From positions 1 to 64,000 of the forward strand of contig CAIYTF010000082.1 of assembly GCA_903929035.1 (NCBI GenBank): 64,000 nt of DNA. The letters are read 5' to 3'. The notes under the pieces were generated by a model. That model did no database searches, was not told where the DNA came from, and saw only the letters and a list, made by a program, of their open reading frames with translations. A program made the position numbers and the translations under genes. The stretch is from an uncultured Ignavibacteriales bacterium. GTDB taxonomy: Bacteria; Bacteroidota; Ignavibacteria; Ignavibacteriales; Ignavibacteriaceae. Shown here piece by piece: positions 53,183 to 62,551 of this stretch; position 1 is the first letter of the stretch; the number at the start of each line of letters is the position of its first letter.

Positions 53183-56100
53183 TCAGCCAACTTTCTGTAT
53201 CGTAAAATAGAACGTACTACCGACACCCTCTTTGCTTTCTACCCAAATTTTGCCGCCGTGCTTTTCTACAAATTCCTTGCATAGAATTAATCCCAGCCCT
53301 GTGCTTGGTTCATCGTCTGTTCCGGTTGTGCCTACTTTTTCGCCTACTATGAATAACTTATCTATCACATCATCGGGAATGCCGACACCCGTATCTGTTA
53401 CCGATATTTCTATCATTCCGTCTCGCGTTTCGTTTGCCCTGACTGTAACTTTCCCGCCCCTTTCCGTGAATTTTACAGCATTTGTCAAAAGATTTCTCAG
53501 CACAGTAGAAATCATTTTTTCATCGGCATATATTTTATCGATTTTTGTACTTTGGTGGAATATCGTGATTCCTTTTTGTTTTGCTCTTTCTTCTATTGAT
53601 CTTTTGCATTGCAAAAATATATCCGAGAAACTTAATTCAACAGGAAGAAAATTTATAGCTCCTTTTTGAAACATAGCCCATTCCAATAGATTTTCAACCA
53701 ATTTATAAAGATTTACAATAGACACGCGCAAAGCTTTGCTGAATTGAGAAAATTCATCTAAAGTCCATTTTTGGTCATCGGCTGACATTATTTCGGATAA
53801 TCCCAACAACCCTTGGAACGGACTTCTCAAATCGTGAGCGATGATTGAAAAGAATTTATCTTTCGCGGAATTAGCTCTATGGAGTTCCAAATTAGTTCTA
53901 ATTATTTCGTCTTCCATCCGCTTGCGTTCGGTGATGTCGCGGTAATTCAGTATCACGCCGCCAATAATAGGATCATTCCCGAGATTCTTGGCTGTGAGTT
54001 CTATCGGCTTATAACTCCCGTCTTTACATTTATATCTGTAAACCACGGTTGTTGTTTGGTCGTCTTTTTCCAAGAGAGAATAGAATTCCTTTTGGATACG
54101 CTCAAGGTCATCCGGATGAACCGTTTCCCATCCGTTAGTACCAACAAGGTCTCTCGCCTGCCATCCGAACAATTTCTCAATATTCGGACTTTTATATTTC
54201 ATAATGCCGTCAATACCCATTATGCCGATTACGTCCGAAATATTAGCTATCATCGAAGTGTGTTTTGCTTCACTCGCTCGGACAGCTTCTTCCATCTGCC
54301 TGCGTTCGGTTATGTCGCGAAACAACCAGATTCTACCATATAACTTTGCATCCTTTCCTATAACAGGTGCGGAATATCTCTCAAATATCATTCCGCTTTT
54401 GAATTCGACCTCGTCTCTGCCGCTCTCTGTGTTATGTTCATAAAGGTACTTTACTCTCTCATAGAATTTATCGGGATATTTTGATAAGCTTACAAAATAC
54501 CGAAGCATCGGTGCATCTTCATCGTCTTCCAAAAGATGAGAGGGAACATTGAACAAATCGATGAATCGCTGATTTAAAAGGATTATTTTCTGATTCTCGT
54601 CAACAATTAATATTCCATCGATAGTTGCGTTCATCTGTGCTTCGAGTAAGGCTGTTTTGGATCTAAGCTCATCCTCCGCGTGCCTGCGTTCGGTGATGTC
54701 ATTTACAACTGTATATCGTAATGTTTTATCCTGGATATTTAGATACTCTGCCGATATCAGCACATTCTTGATTTTGCCGTCTTTCGCTATTAAATCGGTT
54801 TCAATATTGGTTATTTTCCCGTTTTTATCGGCATTCTTTAATATGTCTTGTTTAGCTTCAAGTGTTAGAATACCCAATTCATCGGCTGTTTTGCCTATCA
54901 CTTCATCTTTCTTATATCCAAACAATGAACAAAATGCTTCGTTGACTTCAACGTATTTACCGGTAACTACATCACTTAATCCGCAGGCAGAAGGATTGAG
55001 ATAAAACACCTTTGAGAATTTTTCCTCGGATAACGCGATTTGGGAAATGTCCTTCGTTACTCCGAAAATAGCCGGCTTTCCGTCCCAATGTCCGGTGGTT
55101 ACTCTTGTTTCAACCGGAATGTAAACACCTGCCTTAGTAATAATCGGAACAGGGCAAAATTCCGTGGTGCCGCTCAGCATCTCTCCGACAATTCTGCCCG
55201 CTTCATTCCTGCGCTCGGGCGGATGAACCATTAAAACCGAACTCCCTATAAGTTCCTCACGTGTATAGCCGAGACGGTCTATAACGGTGGAATTAAAATG
55301 AATAATATTCCCTTGTTCGTCAAGAACAAAAAGGAATTCATCTATCGTGTTAAAGAATGTTTCGTAGTTTTGACGGGTTTGGCGCAATAAATCTTCCGAC
55401 TTTATTCGTTCAGTAATGTCGCGTGCCGAAGCACAAAGGTACTTGTGGCCTTCAATAACGATGCCTACTGCATTAATTTCTACATCCCGTACCCCCCCCC
55501 CGCGGTAGCGTTGTTTTGTTGTAAAAACTCCCGGATTTGCGATTAATTCGCCTATCTTTTTCAATAACTCTTTCTTGGTAAATTTAGCATCCCAGTCAGA
55601 CACGTTCATTTTCAGAATCTCTTCGCGTGAATATCCCAATAATTTACAAAATGAATCATTAGCTTCTACGACATTACCGTTTTCGTCAAGGATATGAATG
55701 CCATCGCTTGTCAGTTGAAACAAGGCTTGGTTGACTAACGAGGCAAGAGCTTTCTGTGCTTTTTTTTGCTCGGTGATATCAATCGCGGTCACGTAGCATT
55801 GCTCTATCTTTTCGTCACCTATGCCGGAAAGGCGCACATACTTCGGAAAGTCTTCATTCGCCGATAGGCACACTTCGCATACTTCATCGGCTTTGCCAAA
55901 AAAGACTTCCTTGAGAAAAGAATTGAAAATAGGTCTCGTCTCTTCAGTTACAAAAAAGCCAAACTGGATGTTTATTAAAAGCGAGCGTTCTTTGCCTATC
56001 ATTTGAGACCCGCAGAGGTTTAATCCGATGATATTGCCTTCTTTGGAAAGAGTGAAATAACCCGACGGGGCGAAATCGTATAGATCGGTATATTTTTCTG

Positions 56101-56305
56101 CGGCTGCCTCGGCTTTTTTTGCAGCTGTTTCTGCTTTCTCTTTTGCCAGCAGCAGCTCTTCATTCAGCAGTTCCAGCTCGATCTGGTGTACTTCCAGTTC
56201 GTGAATAAGTTTAAGCGTATCAATCTCTGAAAGATCCAAGCTTGATTTTTTATTTCTCAGCAATTCTTCTGCTTTTTGTCGAATAGATAAGCTATCTTGT
56301 TGCAT
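53183..56305 (-). CDS. Multi-PAS sensor histidine kinase with a G10 tract
   Basis: 1040 aa, no membrane segments, so soluble. An N-terminal coiled coil (~20-70, 'ELLNEELLLAKEKAETAAKKAEAAAEKY') is followed by about six PAS domains (starts near 73, 187, 310, 432, 550 and 680). The HisKA dimerisation helix has the phospho-acceptor in 'KFFSIIAHDLRSPFQGLLG' (~H824), and the HATPase_c domain shows N-box 'RNLLTNAVKFTERGG', G1 'DTGVGIPDD' and G2 'GLGLILCKEFVEKHGG'. It would phosphorylate an unlinked response regulator. Residues ~268-270 are encoded within ten consecutive G in PAS2, a possible phase-variation site. Confidence 0.92.
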   Translation of the reverse strand: MQQDSLSIRQKAEELLRNKKSSLDLSEIDTLKLIHELEVHQIELELLNEELLLAKEKAETAAKKAEAAAEKYTDLYDFAPSGYFTLSKEGNIIGLNLCGSQMIGKERSLLINIQFGFFVTEETRPIFNSFLKEVFFGKADEVCEVCLSANEDFPKYVRLSGIGDEKIEQCYVTAIDITEQKKAQKALASLVNQALFQLTSDGIHILDENGNVVEANDSFCKLLGYSREEILKMNVSDWDAKFTKKELLKKIGELIANPGVFTTKQRYRGGGVRDVEINAVGIVIEGHKYLCASARDITERIKSEDLLRQTRQNYETFFNTIDEFLFVLDEQGNIIHFNSTVIDRLGYTREELIGSSVLMVHPPERRNEAGRIVGEMLSGTTEFCPVPIITKAGVYIPVETRVTTGHWDGKPAIFGVTKDISQIALSEEKFSKVFYLNPSACGLSDVVTGKYVEVNEAFCSLFGYKKDEVIGKTADELGILTLEAKQDILKNADKNGKITNIETDLIAKDGKIKNVLISAEYLNIQDKTLRYTVVNDITERRHAEDELRSKTALLEAQMNATIDGILIVDENQKIILLNQRFIDLFNVPSHLLEDDEDAPMLRYFVSLSKYPDKFYERVKYLYEHNTESGRDEVEFKSGMIFERYSAPVIGKDAKLYGRIWLFRDITERRQMEEAVRASEAKHTSMIANISDVIGIMGIDGIMKYKSPNIEKLFGWQARDLVGTNGWETVHPDDLERIQKEFYSLLEKDDQTTTVVYRYKCKDGSYKPIELTAKNLGNDPIIGGVILNYRDITERKRMEDEIIRTNLELHRANSAKDKFFSIIAHDLRSPFQGLLGLSEIMSADDQKWTLDEFSQFSKALRVSIVNLYKLVENLLEWAMFQKGAINFLPVELSFSDIFLQCKRSIEERAKQKGITIFHQSTKIDKIYADEKMISTVLRNLLTNAVKFTERGGKVTVRANETRDGMIEISVTDTGVGIPDDVIDKLFIVGEKVGTTGTDDEPSTGLGLILCKEFVEKHGGKIWVESKEGVGSTFYFTIQKVG
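55492..55501 (-). repeat. Homopolymeric G10 tract inside the PAS kinase gene
   Basis: Ten consecutive C on the plus strand (GTACCCCCCCCCCGCGG), read as CGC GGG GGG GGG GTA on the coding strand. In an AT-rich gene this is an outlier and a classic slippage-prone tract. Gain or loss of one G would truncate the kinase after PAS1. Confidence 0.9.
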
Positions 56306-57048
56306 AATAATTTGGCAGTTTCTAATGGATGTTTTTAACCAACTAATAATAAAATATAAGCTATTTCTTTATCTTTACCAAGCACTATCGCGGTCTTCGC
56401 GTGAGAAAGATTCAGGTGCTGCTTTTTGTAATTGTAGCTTTTTTTGGCTCTATTACGTTTTGAGTGGGTGGTTATTCTTTCATAAAGAACCTTAATGTCT
56501 AATTTCACAGTGTAAAAAATGTAATTGATCTCAATGCAAATAAAAACATCGCGTACCTAATCCCAACCCGATAACAAGTTGAATAGTATGCCGATACAAT
56601 CTACAATCAGTAAATGGAATGCTTGCGGCGATACTCTAAAGGAGAATAATTTGAATAACCGTGAGTTTCGGAGCCGCGAAGCGGTACAAAGCTCACGGAA
56701 AGGAAACGAACAAAAGCCTGTTCCCTTCAGGGGACAACCAAAATCCGGTGTAATCAGTAACTTCTTGGCGATAGTGAATGATAAGTTCTCCTCCTGCAGA
56801 GACAAGAAAGTGGGCTGTGCGTTTTACCGTGAGCATCGCACCGGCTTCGCGGCACTCGCTCACGGTTATTCAAATTGAACCACGTTGTGGTTCTATAAAC
56901 TACAAACTTGGCATAGCTTTCAACTTTTCATCGGTTTGGTATGATATGGACATTTTATCGTACATCCCCTTTATTTCATTCCTTGAATGCCGACTTTCTT
57001 TTTTATACATTTGATGTTTGGATATTTCTATTTATTTCAAGGATTTTA
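56306..57048. other. Long gene-free region upstream of lon
   Basis: About 740 bp with no credible gene; the ORFs of the track here run through structured DNA. It contains a fragment of the MITE-like core (CGCGGTCTTCGCGTGAGAAAG, 56389-56409), the BIME-like inverted pair at 56651-56873, a short hairpin GAACCACGTTGTGGTTC at 56877-56893, and the lon leader. Any promoter of lon must lie within it; no CIRCE (GCACTC-N9-GAGTGC) element is seen. Confidence 0.6.
56651..56873. repeat. BIME-like inverted pair of GC-rich hairpins
   Basis: Perfect 15-bp outer inverted repeats (TTGAATAACCGTGAG / CTCACGGTTATTCAA) bracket the element. Each end carries a ~40-bp palindrome, CCGTGAG...CCGCGAAGCGGT...CTCACGG (56659-56698) and its reverse-oriented relative CCGTGAGC...CCGGCTTCGCGG...GCTCACGG (56827-56865), separated by ~128 bp. 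GC content is visibly higher than the surroundings. Two hairpins in opposite orientation are the layout of REP/BIME elements. Confidence 0.65.
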
Positions 57049-59523
57049 ATGGATTCAGATAATTTATATAATCACCTCAAGGAAAGCATCGTATCCGAGG
57101 ATATTCCATCGATTTTGCCTGTACTTCCACTTCGTGATATAGTGATTTACCCTTATATGTTATTCCCCGTGGTAATTGGCAGGGACCAGTCCATTAAAGC
57201 CGCTAACGTGGCTATCAACTCTAATCAATATATTTTTCTTGTAGCACAAAAAAAATCAACTATCGAATCTCCTAAAATATCTGATATCTATACTGATGGC
57301 ACTGTAGGGAAAATTATTCAAACTATGAGGATGCCTAACGGGATAATGAAAATTCTCGTGGACGGCTTGGTACAGGGCAGAATAATCAACTATACGAATC
57401 AAAACGATTATTTCGAGGCAAAGATTGAGATAATTATACCCGAAACTACCGCTGACAACGAGATGAGCGCGCTGATTCGGCAAATGGACCAGCTGTTTAA
57501 GGACTATGTAAAGAGCAACCGCGGCATTCCGTCTGAAACTATTCAATCGTTTGAAACTATTGAAGAACCGGACAGAAAGTTGTTTTATGCTGCCGCTAAC
57601 GTGGTTCAGTCGCTGGAAGTTAAACAGGCTATATTACAGAAGGTTACTTTAAAAGAACAATACTACGAGTTTATAAACATACTCAACTCGGAAATAGACA
57701 TTCTCCGTATCGAAAAAGAAATTGATGGGAAAGTGCAGGAAAATATCGCGAAATCGCAGCGCCGCTATATTATTCAGGAGCAGATTAAAATTCTGCAGAG
57801 CGAACTGGGCGATGAAAGCGAAAGTTCACCTGAACTTGATAAATTAAGCGAAAAGATTGAAAAAGCTAAAATGCCGAAACTTGCTCACGAGAAAGCATTA
57901 GAAGAGCTGCAAAAACTTTCAAAGATTCCATCACTCTCCCCTGAGTACGTGGTAGTGAGTAATTATCTTGAGTGGTTAGTATCGCTCCCTTGGTCAAAGC
58001 GTTCGCCGGATAAACTCGATATAACGCACGTGCGAAAAATACTTGATGAAGATCACTATGGATTGGAAAAGCCGAAAGAGCGGCTGATAGAACATATAGC
58101 AGTACTCAACCTCGTGAAAAATATGCGCGGTCAGAATCTATGTTTTGTTGGACCTCCCGGGGTCGGCAAAACATCGCTCGGCAGATCAATTGCCCGTGCC
58201 CTCGGCAGAGAATTTGTGCGTATTAGTCTTGGCGGTGTCCGTGATGAAGCTGAAATTCGCGGTCATAGGCGCACCTATATCGGCTCGATGCCGGGGAAAA
58301 TAATTCAGGCAATGAAACGTGCCGGCACTATGAATCCCGTTATTTTACTTGATGAGATAGACAAACTAAATTCCGATTTTCGCGGCGACCCTTCTTCTGC
58401 TATGCTTGAAGTGCTTGACCCGGAACAGAACCATACATTTCAGGATCACTATCTTGAAGTTGATTATGACCTTTCGCAGGTAATGTTTATCACTACCGCG
58501 AATATTCGATACTCTATTCCGCCTCCGCTTTTGGACAGAATGGAAATTATAGAACTGACAAGTTATCTGGAACACGATAAAATTGAAATCGCGAAACGGC
58601 ATATCATTCCCAAGCAAATTAAGCAGCACGGGCTTGATAAATATAATGTCACCTTTGATGGAGATGCATTAAGGAAAATTATCACCGATTACACTCGTGA
58701 AGCAGGTGTCCGAAATCTCGAGCGCGAGATTGCTTCGTTATTGCGGAAAACTGCAAAGGATATTGTTGTCCGCGACAGCAGCACGAAATCCAAAAAAGCA
58801 AAACAGCCGAAAATTATATTAAGTCTCGAACGCGTTGAAGAAATGCTCGGCATTCCAAAATACAGGCGAAAAGCTTTGGTGCATCAGCCGCGAATCGGCA
58901 GTGCTGTTGGATTGGCGTGGACAAGCGTTGGCGGCGAGATACTAATAGTTGACGTAACCACTATGAAAGGCGGAGAACGCCTGACACTAACAGGGCAGCT
59001 TGGCGATGTGATGAAAGAATCGGCAATGGCGGCACTGAGTTATATTCGTTCCGCGGCTTCAGCATTAGGTATTGATGAAAATTTCGCGCAGGGGAAAACC
59101 ATACATATTCATCTTCCCGAAGGGGCAATTCCTAAAGATGGTCCGTCCGCTGGGATAACAATGGCAATAGCTATTCTCTCTGCAGTTTCCGGCATCAGCG
59201 CGTCCGATGAAGTTGCAATGACAGGCGAGATTACTCTCCGCGGAGTCATCCTCCCTATTGGAGGCTTGACGGAAAAATTGCTTGCCGCGAAACGAAATGA
59301 TATTTCCACGGTGCTTATTCCTGCCGACAATGAAATTGATTTGCGGGAAATGCCCGCCGGAGTAACCGAAGGATTGAAAATTGTTCCATTGAAAAACTTC
59401 ACCGATGCGCTGCCTTACGTTTTCCCGGGTCACAAATTTACCAAACTAAAAGCAGCTGCAATTAAAAAAGCTGTTAAGAAAACCGCCGTAAAAAAGACTG
59501 CACCGGCAAAGAAACGTAAGTAA
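57049..59523 (+). CDS. lon: ATP-dependent protease Lon
   Basis: 824 aa from ATG 57049, with AAGGA 6-7 bp upstream. The ORF track adds 36 N-terminal residues that do not match the family. The N-terminal substrate domain 'LPVLPLRDIVIYPYMLFPVVIGRDQSI', Walker A 'CFVGPPGVGKTSLGRSIARALG', Walker B 'PVILLDEID' and the S16 domain with Ser in 'PKDGPSAGITMA' and Lys in 'GGLTEKLLAAKR' are complete. The protein ends with a Lys/Ala-rich tail ('KKAVKKTAVKKTAPAKKRK'), unusual for Lon and reminiscent of histone H1-like tails. It degrades misfolded and regulatory proteins. Confidence 0.97.
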   Translation: MDSDNLYNHLKESIVSEDIPSILPVLPLRDIVIYPYMLFPVVIGRDQSIKAANVAINSNQYIFLVAQKKSTIESPKISDIYTDGTVGKIIQTMRMPNGIMKILVDGLVQGRIINYTNQNDYFEAKIEIIIPETTADNEMSALIRQMDQLFKDYVKSNRGIPSETIQSFETIEEPDRKLFYAAANVVQSLEVKQAILQKVTLKEQYYEFINILNSEIDILRIEKEIDGKVQENIAKSQRRYIIQEQIKILQSELGDESESSPELDKLSEKIEKAKMPKLAHEKALEELQKLSKIPSLSPEYVVVSNYLEWLVSLPWSKRSPDKLDITHVRKILDEDHYGLEKPKERLIEHIAVLNLVKNMRGQNLCFVGPPGVGKTSLGRSIARALGREFVRISLGGVRDEAEIRGHRRTYIGSMPGKIIQAMKRAGTMNPVILLDEIDKLNSDFRGDPSSAMLEVLDPEQNHTFQDHYLEVDYDLSQVMFITTANIRYSIPPPLLDRMEIIELTSYLEHDKIEIAKRHIIPKQIKQHGLDKYNVTFDGDALRKIITDYTREAGVRNLEREIASLLRKTAKDIVVRDSSTKSKKAKQPKIILSLERVEEMLGIPKYRRKALVHQPRIGSAVGLAWTSVGGEILIVDVTTMKGGERLTLTGQLGDVMKESAMAALSYIRSAASALGIDENFAQGKTIHIHLPEGAIPKDGPSAGITMAIAILSAVSGISASDEVAMTGEITLRGVILPIGGLTEKLLAAKRNDISTVLIPADNEIDLREMPAGVTEGLKIVPLKNFTDALPYVFPGHKFTKLKAAAIKKAVKKTAVKKTAPAKKRK

Positions 59524-59578
59524 TGTTTAGTTTAAGTTTGCAGCCCGATCAAATCATTCAAACGGATACACTGCTTTA

Positions 59579-60694
59579 ATGAATGTTGTCGGTAATGCTA
59601 ACCGCCTTGTCTTTATGGACTTGCTCCGTGCTTATGCCGTATTGATGATGGTGCAGGGACACACGATTGAAGTGTTTCTTAAATCTGAGTACAGGACTTT
59701 GGACAACTATTTCTTTAATATATGGAATTTTAATCGGGGACTGACTGCCCCGATATTTCTATTCTCCACGGGATTAGTTTTTAATTTTCTCTTTACAAAG
59801 TATGATACAAGTTTTTTCGCGAATCCGAGACTGCTCAAAGGAATTAAACGGGCTGTGTTCTTGTTATGTATTACTTTAGTATTTCGATATCCCGGGCTTA
59901 AACTTTCTAAATATGCAGGGTTATCATTCGATGGATGGAAACAGTTCCTTGCTGTGGATGTACTGCAATTAATTGCTGTCTCGTTGTTGATAGTCATCAT
60001 CTTGAATTATATAGCCGGATTATTTAACAAAGCATATTTGCCGGTATTTATGTTTGCAGCATTTGCAATATTGTTTTCATCGCGGTCTGTTTACAATATT
60101 ACCTGGTCGGATACGATGCCGGTAGTAATAGCCGCGTTTATAAATAATAATACTGGTTCACAATTCCCGCTGTTTCCGTGGCTGTTCTATGTTCTATGCG
60201 GTGCTGTCTTTGGAACTATACTGCATCGTTACCGCTCCCCTGAAAAATTGCGCCGGTTAATTCGTTACTGTTTGGCAGGAGCAATATTTATTATCCTGCC
60301 GATAGGTGCGGCAGAGGCAATTTTTGCTTACGGATTCGGCATAACTTTTCTTTGGGTTACACCTGCATTGGATATATTCCGTATGGGTTTCGTGCTGTTC
60401 GCTGTTTCTTTGTTTATCTATGTATCGCTCGTGTGGAAAGAGATTCCTCAAGTGATAACTTGGGCAGGCAGGAATTCGTTATGGATTTACTTATTGCACA
60501 CCATAATACTATATGGCAGCACGTATAATGAAGGTTTTTCCACTTATTATAGAGAACGTTATGAGGCAGTGCCATCCATATTTTTTGCAATGCTGATGCT
60601 TATAGCAATGATGCTGTTCGTGTATATAAAAGAAAAAGGGACATTGCTGTTTAAAGAGGGGGTCTCCGCGCTACCGTTGGCAAGGAAAAGTTAG
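59579..60694 (+). CDS. Acyltransferase-like integral membrane protein
   Basis: 371 aa with about nine to ten membrane helices. The N-terminus 'RLVFMDLLRAYAVLMMVQGHTIEVFL' carries the D-x-x-R...x-x-x-Q-G-H pattern of acyltransferase-3/DUF1624-type proteins (heparan-alpha-glucosaminide N-acetyltransferase-like), where the His is catalytic. 'NRGLTAPIFLFSTGLVFNFLF' and 'WAGRNSLWIYLLHTIILYG' support that group. Predicted to acetylate a sugar or lipid on the envelope. It ends one base before the next gene starts, so the two are coupled. Substrate unknown. Confidence 0.78.
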   Translation: MNVVGNANRLVFMDLLRAYAVLMMVQGHTIEVFLKSEYRTLDNYFFNIWNFNRGLTAPIFLFSTGLVFNFLFTKYDTSFFANPRLLKGIKRAVFLLCITLVFRYPGLKLSKYAGLSFDGWKQFLAVDVLQLIAVSLLIVIILNYIAGLFNKAYLPVFMFAAFAILFSSRSVYNITWSDTMPVVIAAFINNNTGSQFPLFPWLFYVLCGAVFGTILHRYRSPEKLRRLIRYCLAGAIFIILPIGAAEAIFAYGFGITFLWVTPALDIFRMGFVLFAVSLFIYVSLVWKEIPQVITWAGRNSLWIYLLHTIILYGSTYNEGFSTYYRERYEAVPSIFFAMLMLIAMMLFVYIKEKGTLLFKEGVSALPLARKS

Positions 60695-62266
60695 TTGACA
60701 AAATCAGAGTATGCTGATGAGCATCGCGCTTCCTCGAAATGCTTTCTATGTTCTATTGACGGGCTGCTCTATTATCTGCCGCTGATTCTGACACTGCTTT
60801 ATATTCCGATATTCATTGTTGTTCAATCCGTCAACAAATACGCGATAGTATCTTATGGAGATTCAAACTCGCACGCTGTTATCGCCCGTGCCGTGTTTGA
60901 TTCTACAGAACAGTTTTCTCTCGGAACAACCTGGCTGCCTCTCTATCATTTACTGCTTGCCCCTTTTTGCGCACCCGATATATTGTTCTTCAACTACATC
61001 AGCGGATTCGCGCTCAATTTGATAATGGTTTTTGCCGCGTTGACATACCTCCGAAAATTGCTGACTGAATTGCAGCTTGAACGCCCGACTATCCTATTTG
61101 CATTGCTGTTATTTGCCCTAAACCCGGACTATATATATCTGTCACTGACTCCAATGACAGAAACAACATTTATCGCGTCGTGTATTGCATCTGCATATTA
61201 TTTCAGTGTATTTGTAAAACAAAACAACTTCTCCTCAGCTATTTCAGCATCATTCGCGATAATACCTGCAACACTCATCCGCTACGAATCGTGGTTTTTC
61301 GTGCCATTGCCGATGCTGTTCGCGGTTTATGAAACTTACCAAACAAAAAAGACTTTCCGTCAATCAAAAGCGGTAATTTTAGGAAGTATAGTTTCATTTG
61401 CAGGAATAGTGTTTTGGATTATATATAATCAAATTGCTTATGGTTCGGCACTTGGTTTTTTAGGTTCAACAAAAAGTGCTGGCTATGCTCCGGCAAGCGC
61501 GCATCTTCGACTGAATTTCCCCGCGGTGGGTGACGCGTTTCTATCAAATTTTATCCCGATGTACGGCGCGATAATTTCTATAATGGTACTCGTGTATTTT
61601 TTTCTGAGCTTTCGGCAAAAACCACCGTTTGTTGGTCATAACTTTATAATATTATTCTTGTTTGCTCCAATCGCCTACCTGCTGGTATCGCTGCTGTTTG
61701 GATATGCACAGATTAAAGTACACTGGAATTCGCGCTATTTGCTGGCTGCACTGCCTTACGTTATTACAGTTTCCGCAATAACGCTCGATGCTTTTTCAAT
61801 CAGGGCACGTTCAGCAACGGTTATTGGCGCGGTGATATACTATTTATTTCAAGCAGCCGGTTACCTGCCGCTTGTAAGTTATGCCGATGCACAAAACCAC
61901 ATCTATGAACGCACATTCGAATCAAGTTATCTTGGCGGATATATTGCCGATTCTCTAAATGGCGGCAGAGTTGTTCATATTGGCGGACCTGCAAATTCCG
62001 CGCACCGGATTATGATGTTCTCGAAGCAGTCATTGAAAAGATACGAAGTTATCCGCTGTGAAATAGCAGATTCTATTTCATTAGTTAAAAGAGAGATTGA
62101 AGCTACACGGGCATTTCAAGAACGAAACTCGCTGCTGATACTGGAATATCGCGTTGCCGGATACCAAGGGGAAGTCATCCCCGCTATAAAAGCCATTGCC
62201 GATGAATGTGAAAAGATATATAAGGTCTTGATAAAAACGGAGTATTTTGTGGTTGTGGTTCGGTAG
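60695..62266 (+). CDS. ArnT/PMT-like membrane glycosyltransferase (GT-C fold)
   Basis: 523 aa with a TTG start directly after the preceding stop; AAGGAAAA lies ~7 bp upstream. At least ten hydrophobic segments. The first luminal loop contains 'YGDSNSHAVIARAVFD' (acidic D-x-N/H motif) and 'TTWLPLYHLLLAPF', as in GT39/GT83/DUF2723-type enzymes that take a polyprenyl-phosphate sugar as donor. The C-terminal ~130 residues are a soluble, mixed domain ('GGRVVHIGGPANSAHRIMMFSKQSLKRYEVI'). Acts on the periplasmic side. Partner of the acyltransferase gene in a two-gene unit closed by a strong terminator. Acceptor unknown. Confidence 0.75.
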   Translation: MTKSEYADEHRASSKCFLCSIDGLLYYLPLILTLLYIPIFIVVQSVNKYAIVSYGDSNSHAVIARAVFDSTEQFSLGTTWLPLYHLLLAPFCAPDILFFNYISGFALNLIMVFAALTYLRKLLTELQLERPTILFALLLFALNPDYIYLSLTPMTETTFIASCIASAYYFSVFVKQNNFSSAISASFAIIPATLIRYESWFFVPLPMLFAVYETYQTKKTFRQSKAVILGSIVSFAGIVFWIIYNQIAYGSALGFLGSTKSAGYAPASAHLRLNFPAVGDAFLSNFIPMYGAIISIMVLVYFFLSFRQKPPFVGHNFIILFLFAPIAYLLVSLLFGYAQIKVHWNSRYLLAALPYVITVSAITLDAFSIRARSATVIGAVIYYLFQAAGYLPLVSYADAQNHIYERTFESSYLGGYIADSLNGGRVVHIGGPANSAHRIMMFSKQSLKRYEVIRCEIADSISLVKREIEATRAFQERNSLLILEYRVAGYQGEVIPAIKAIADECEKIYKVLIKTEYFVVVVR

Positions 62267-62329
62267 AGGATTATTCTAAAATTGAAAAACGAGATTGTTT
62301 GTCTTGGAGAAAGTACATAGGCACTCCTT

Positions 62330-62377
62330 AAAAAGTCAAAAGAGCGATATTCTACAAGATTGCTCTTTTGACTTTTT
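62330..62377 (+). terminator. Rho-independent terminator with a 16-bp perfect stem
   Basis: AAAAAGTCAAAAGAGC and GCTCTTTTGACTTTTT are exact complements around a 16-nt loop, 64 bp after the GT-C gene. The symmetric A/T tracts allow use from both strands. The remaining 62378-62551 stretch is AT-rich leader with nothing else identified. Confidence 0.88.
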
Positions 62378-62551
62378 CAAGAGACCCTAATTTCAACAAG
62401 GAGCAACCCTGCTTTTCAAATTAAATTTCATAATAGGTGGTAATTTTTGTTTTTTATGTAGAACAACCAAAAACATTTCCTGTTTTCTTTATATATTTCG
62501 TAAACAATTTATCGTACTTCCATAAACATTTTTAAAAATAGAAATATAATA

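Noticed and set aside
56579-56878. 99-aa plus-strand ORF and overlapping minus ORF upstream of lon
   Set aside because: They run through the palindromic BIME-like element; composition reflects the inverted repeats, and no SD or family was seen.
56941-57048. 36-residue N-terminal extension of Lon in the ORF track
   Set aside because: ATG 57049 has an AAGGA SD and starts the recognisable Lon N-terminus; the extension does not resemble Lon.
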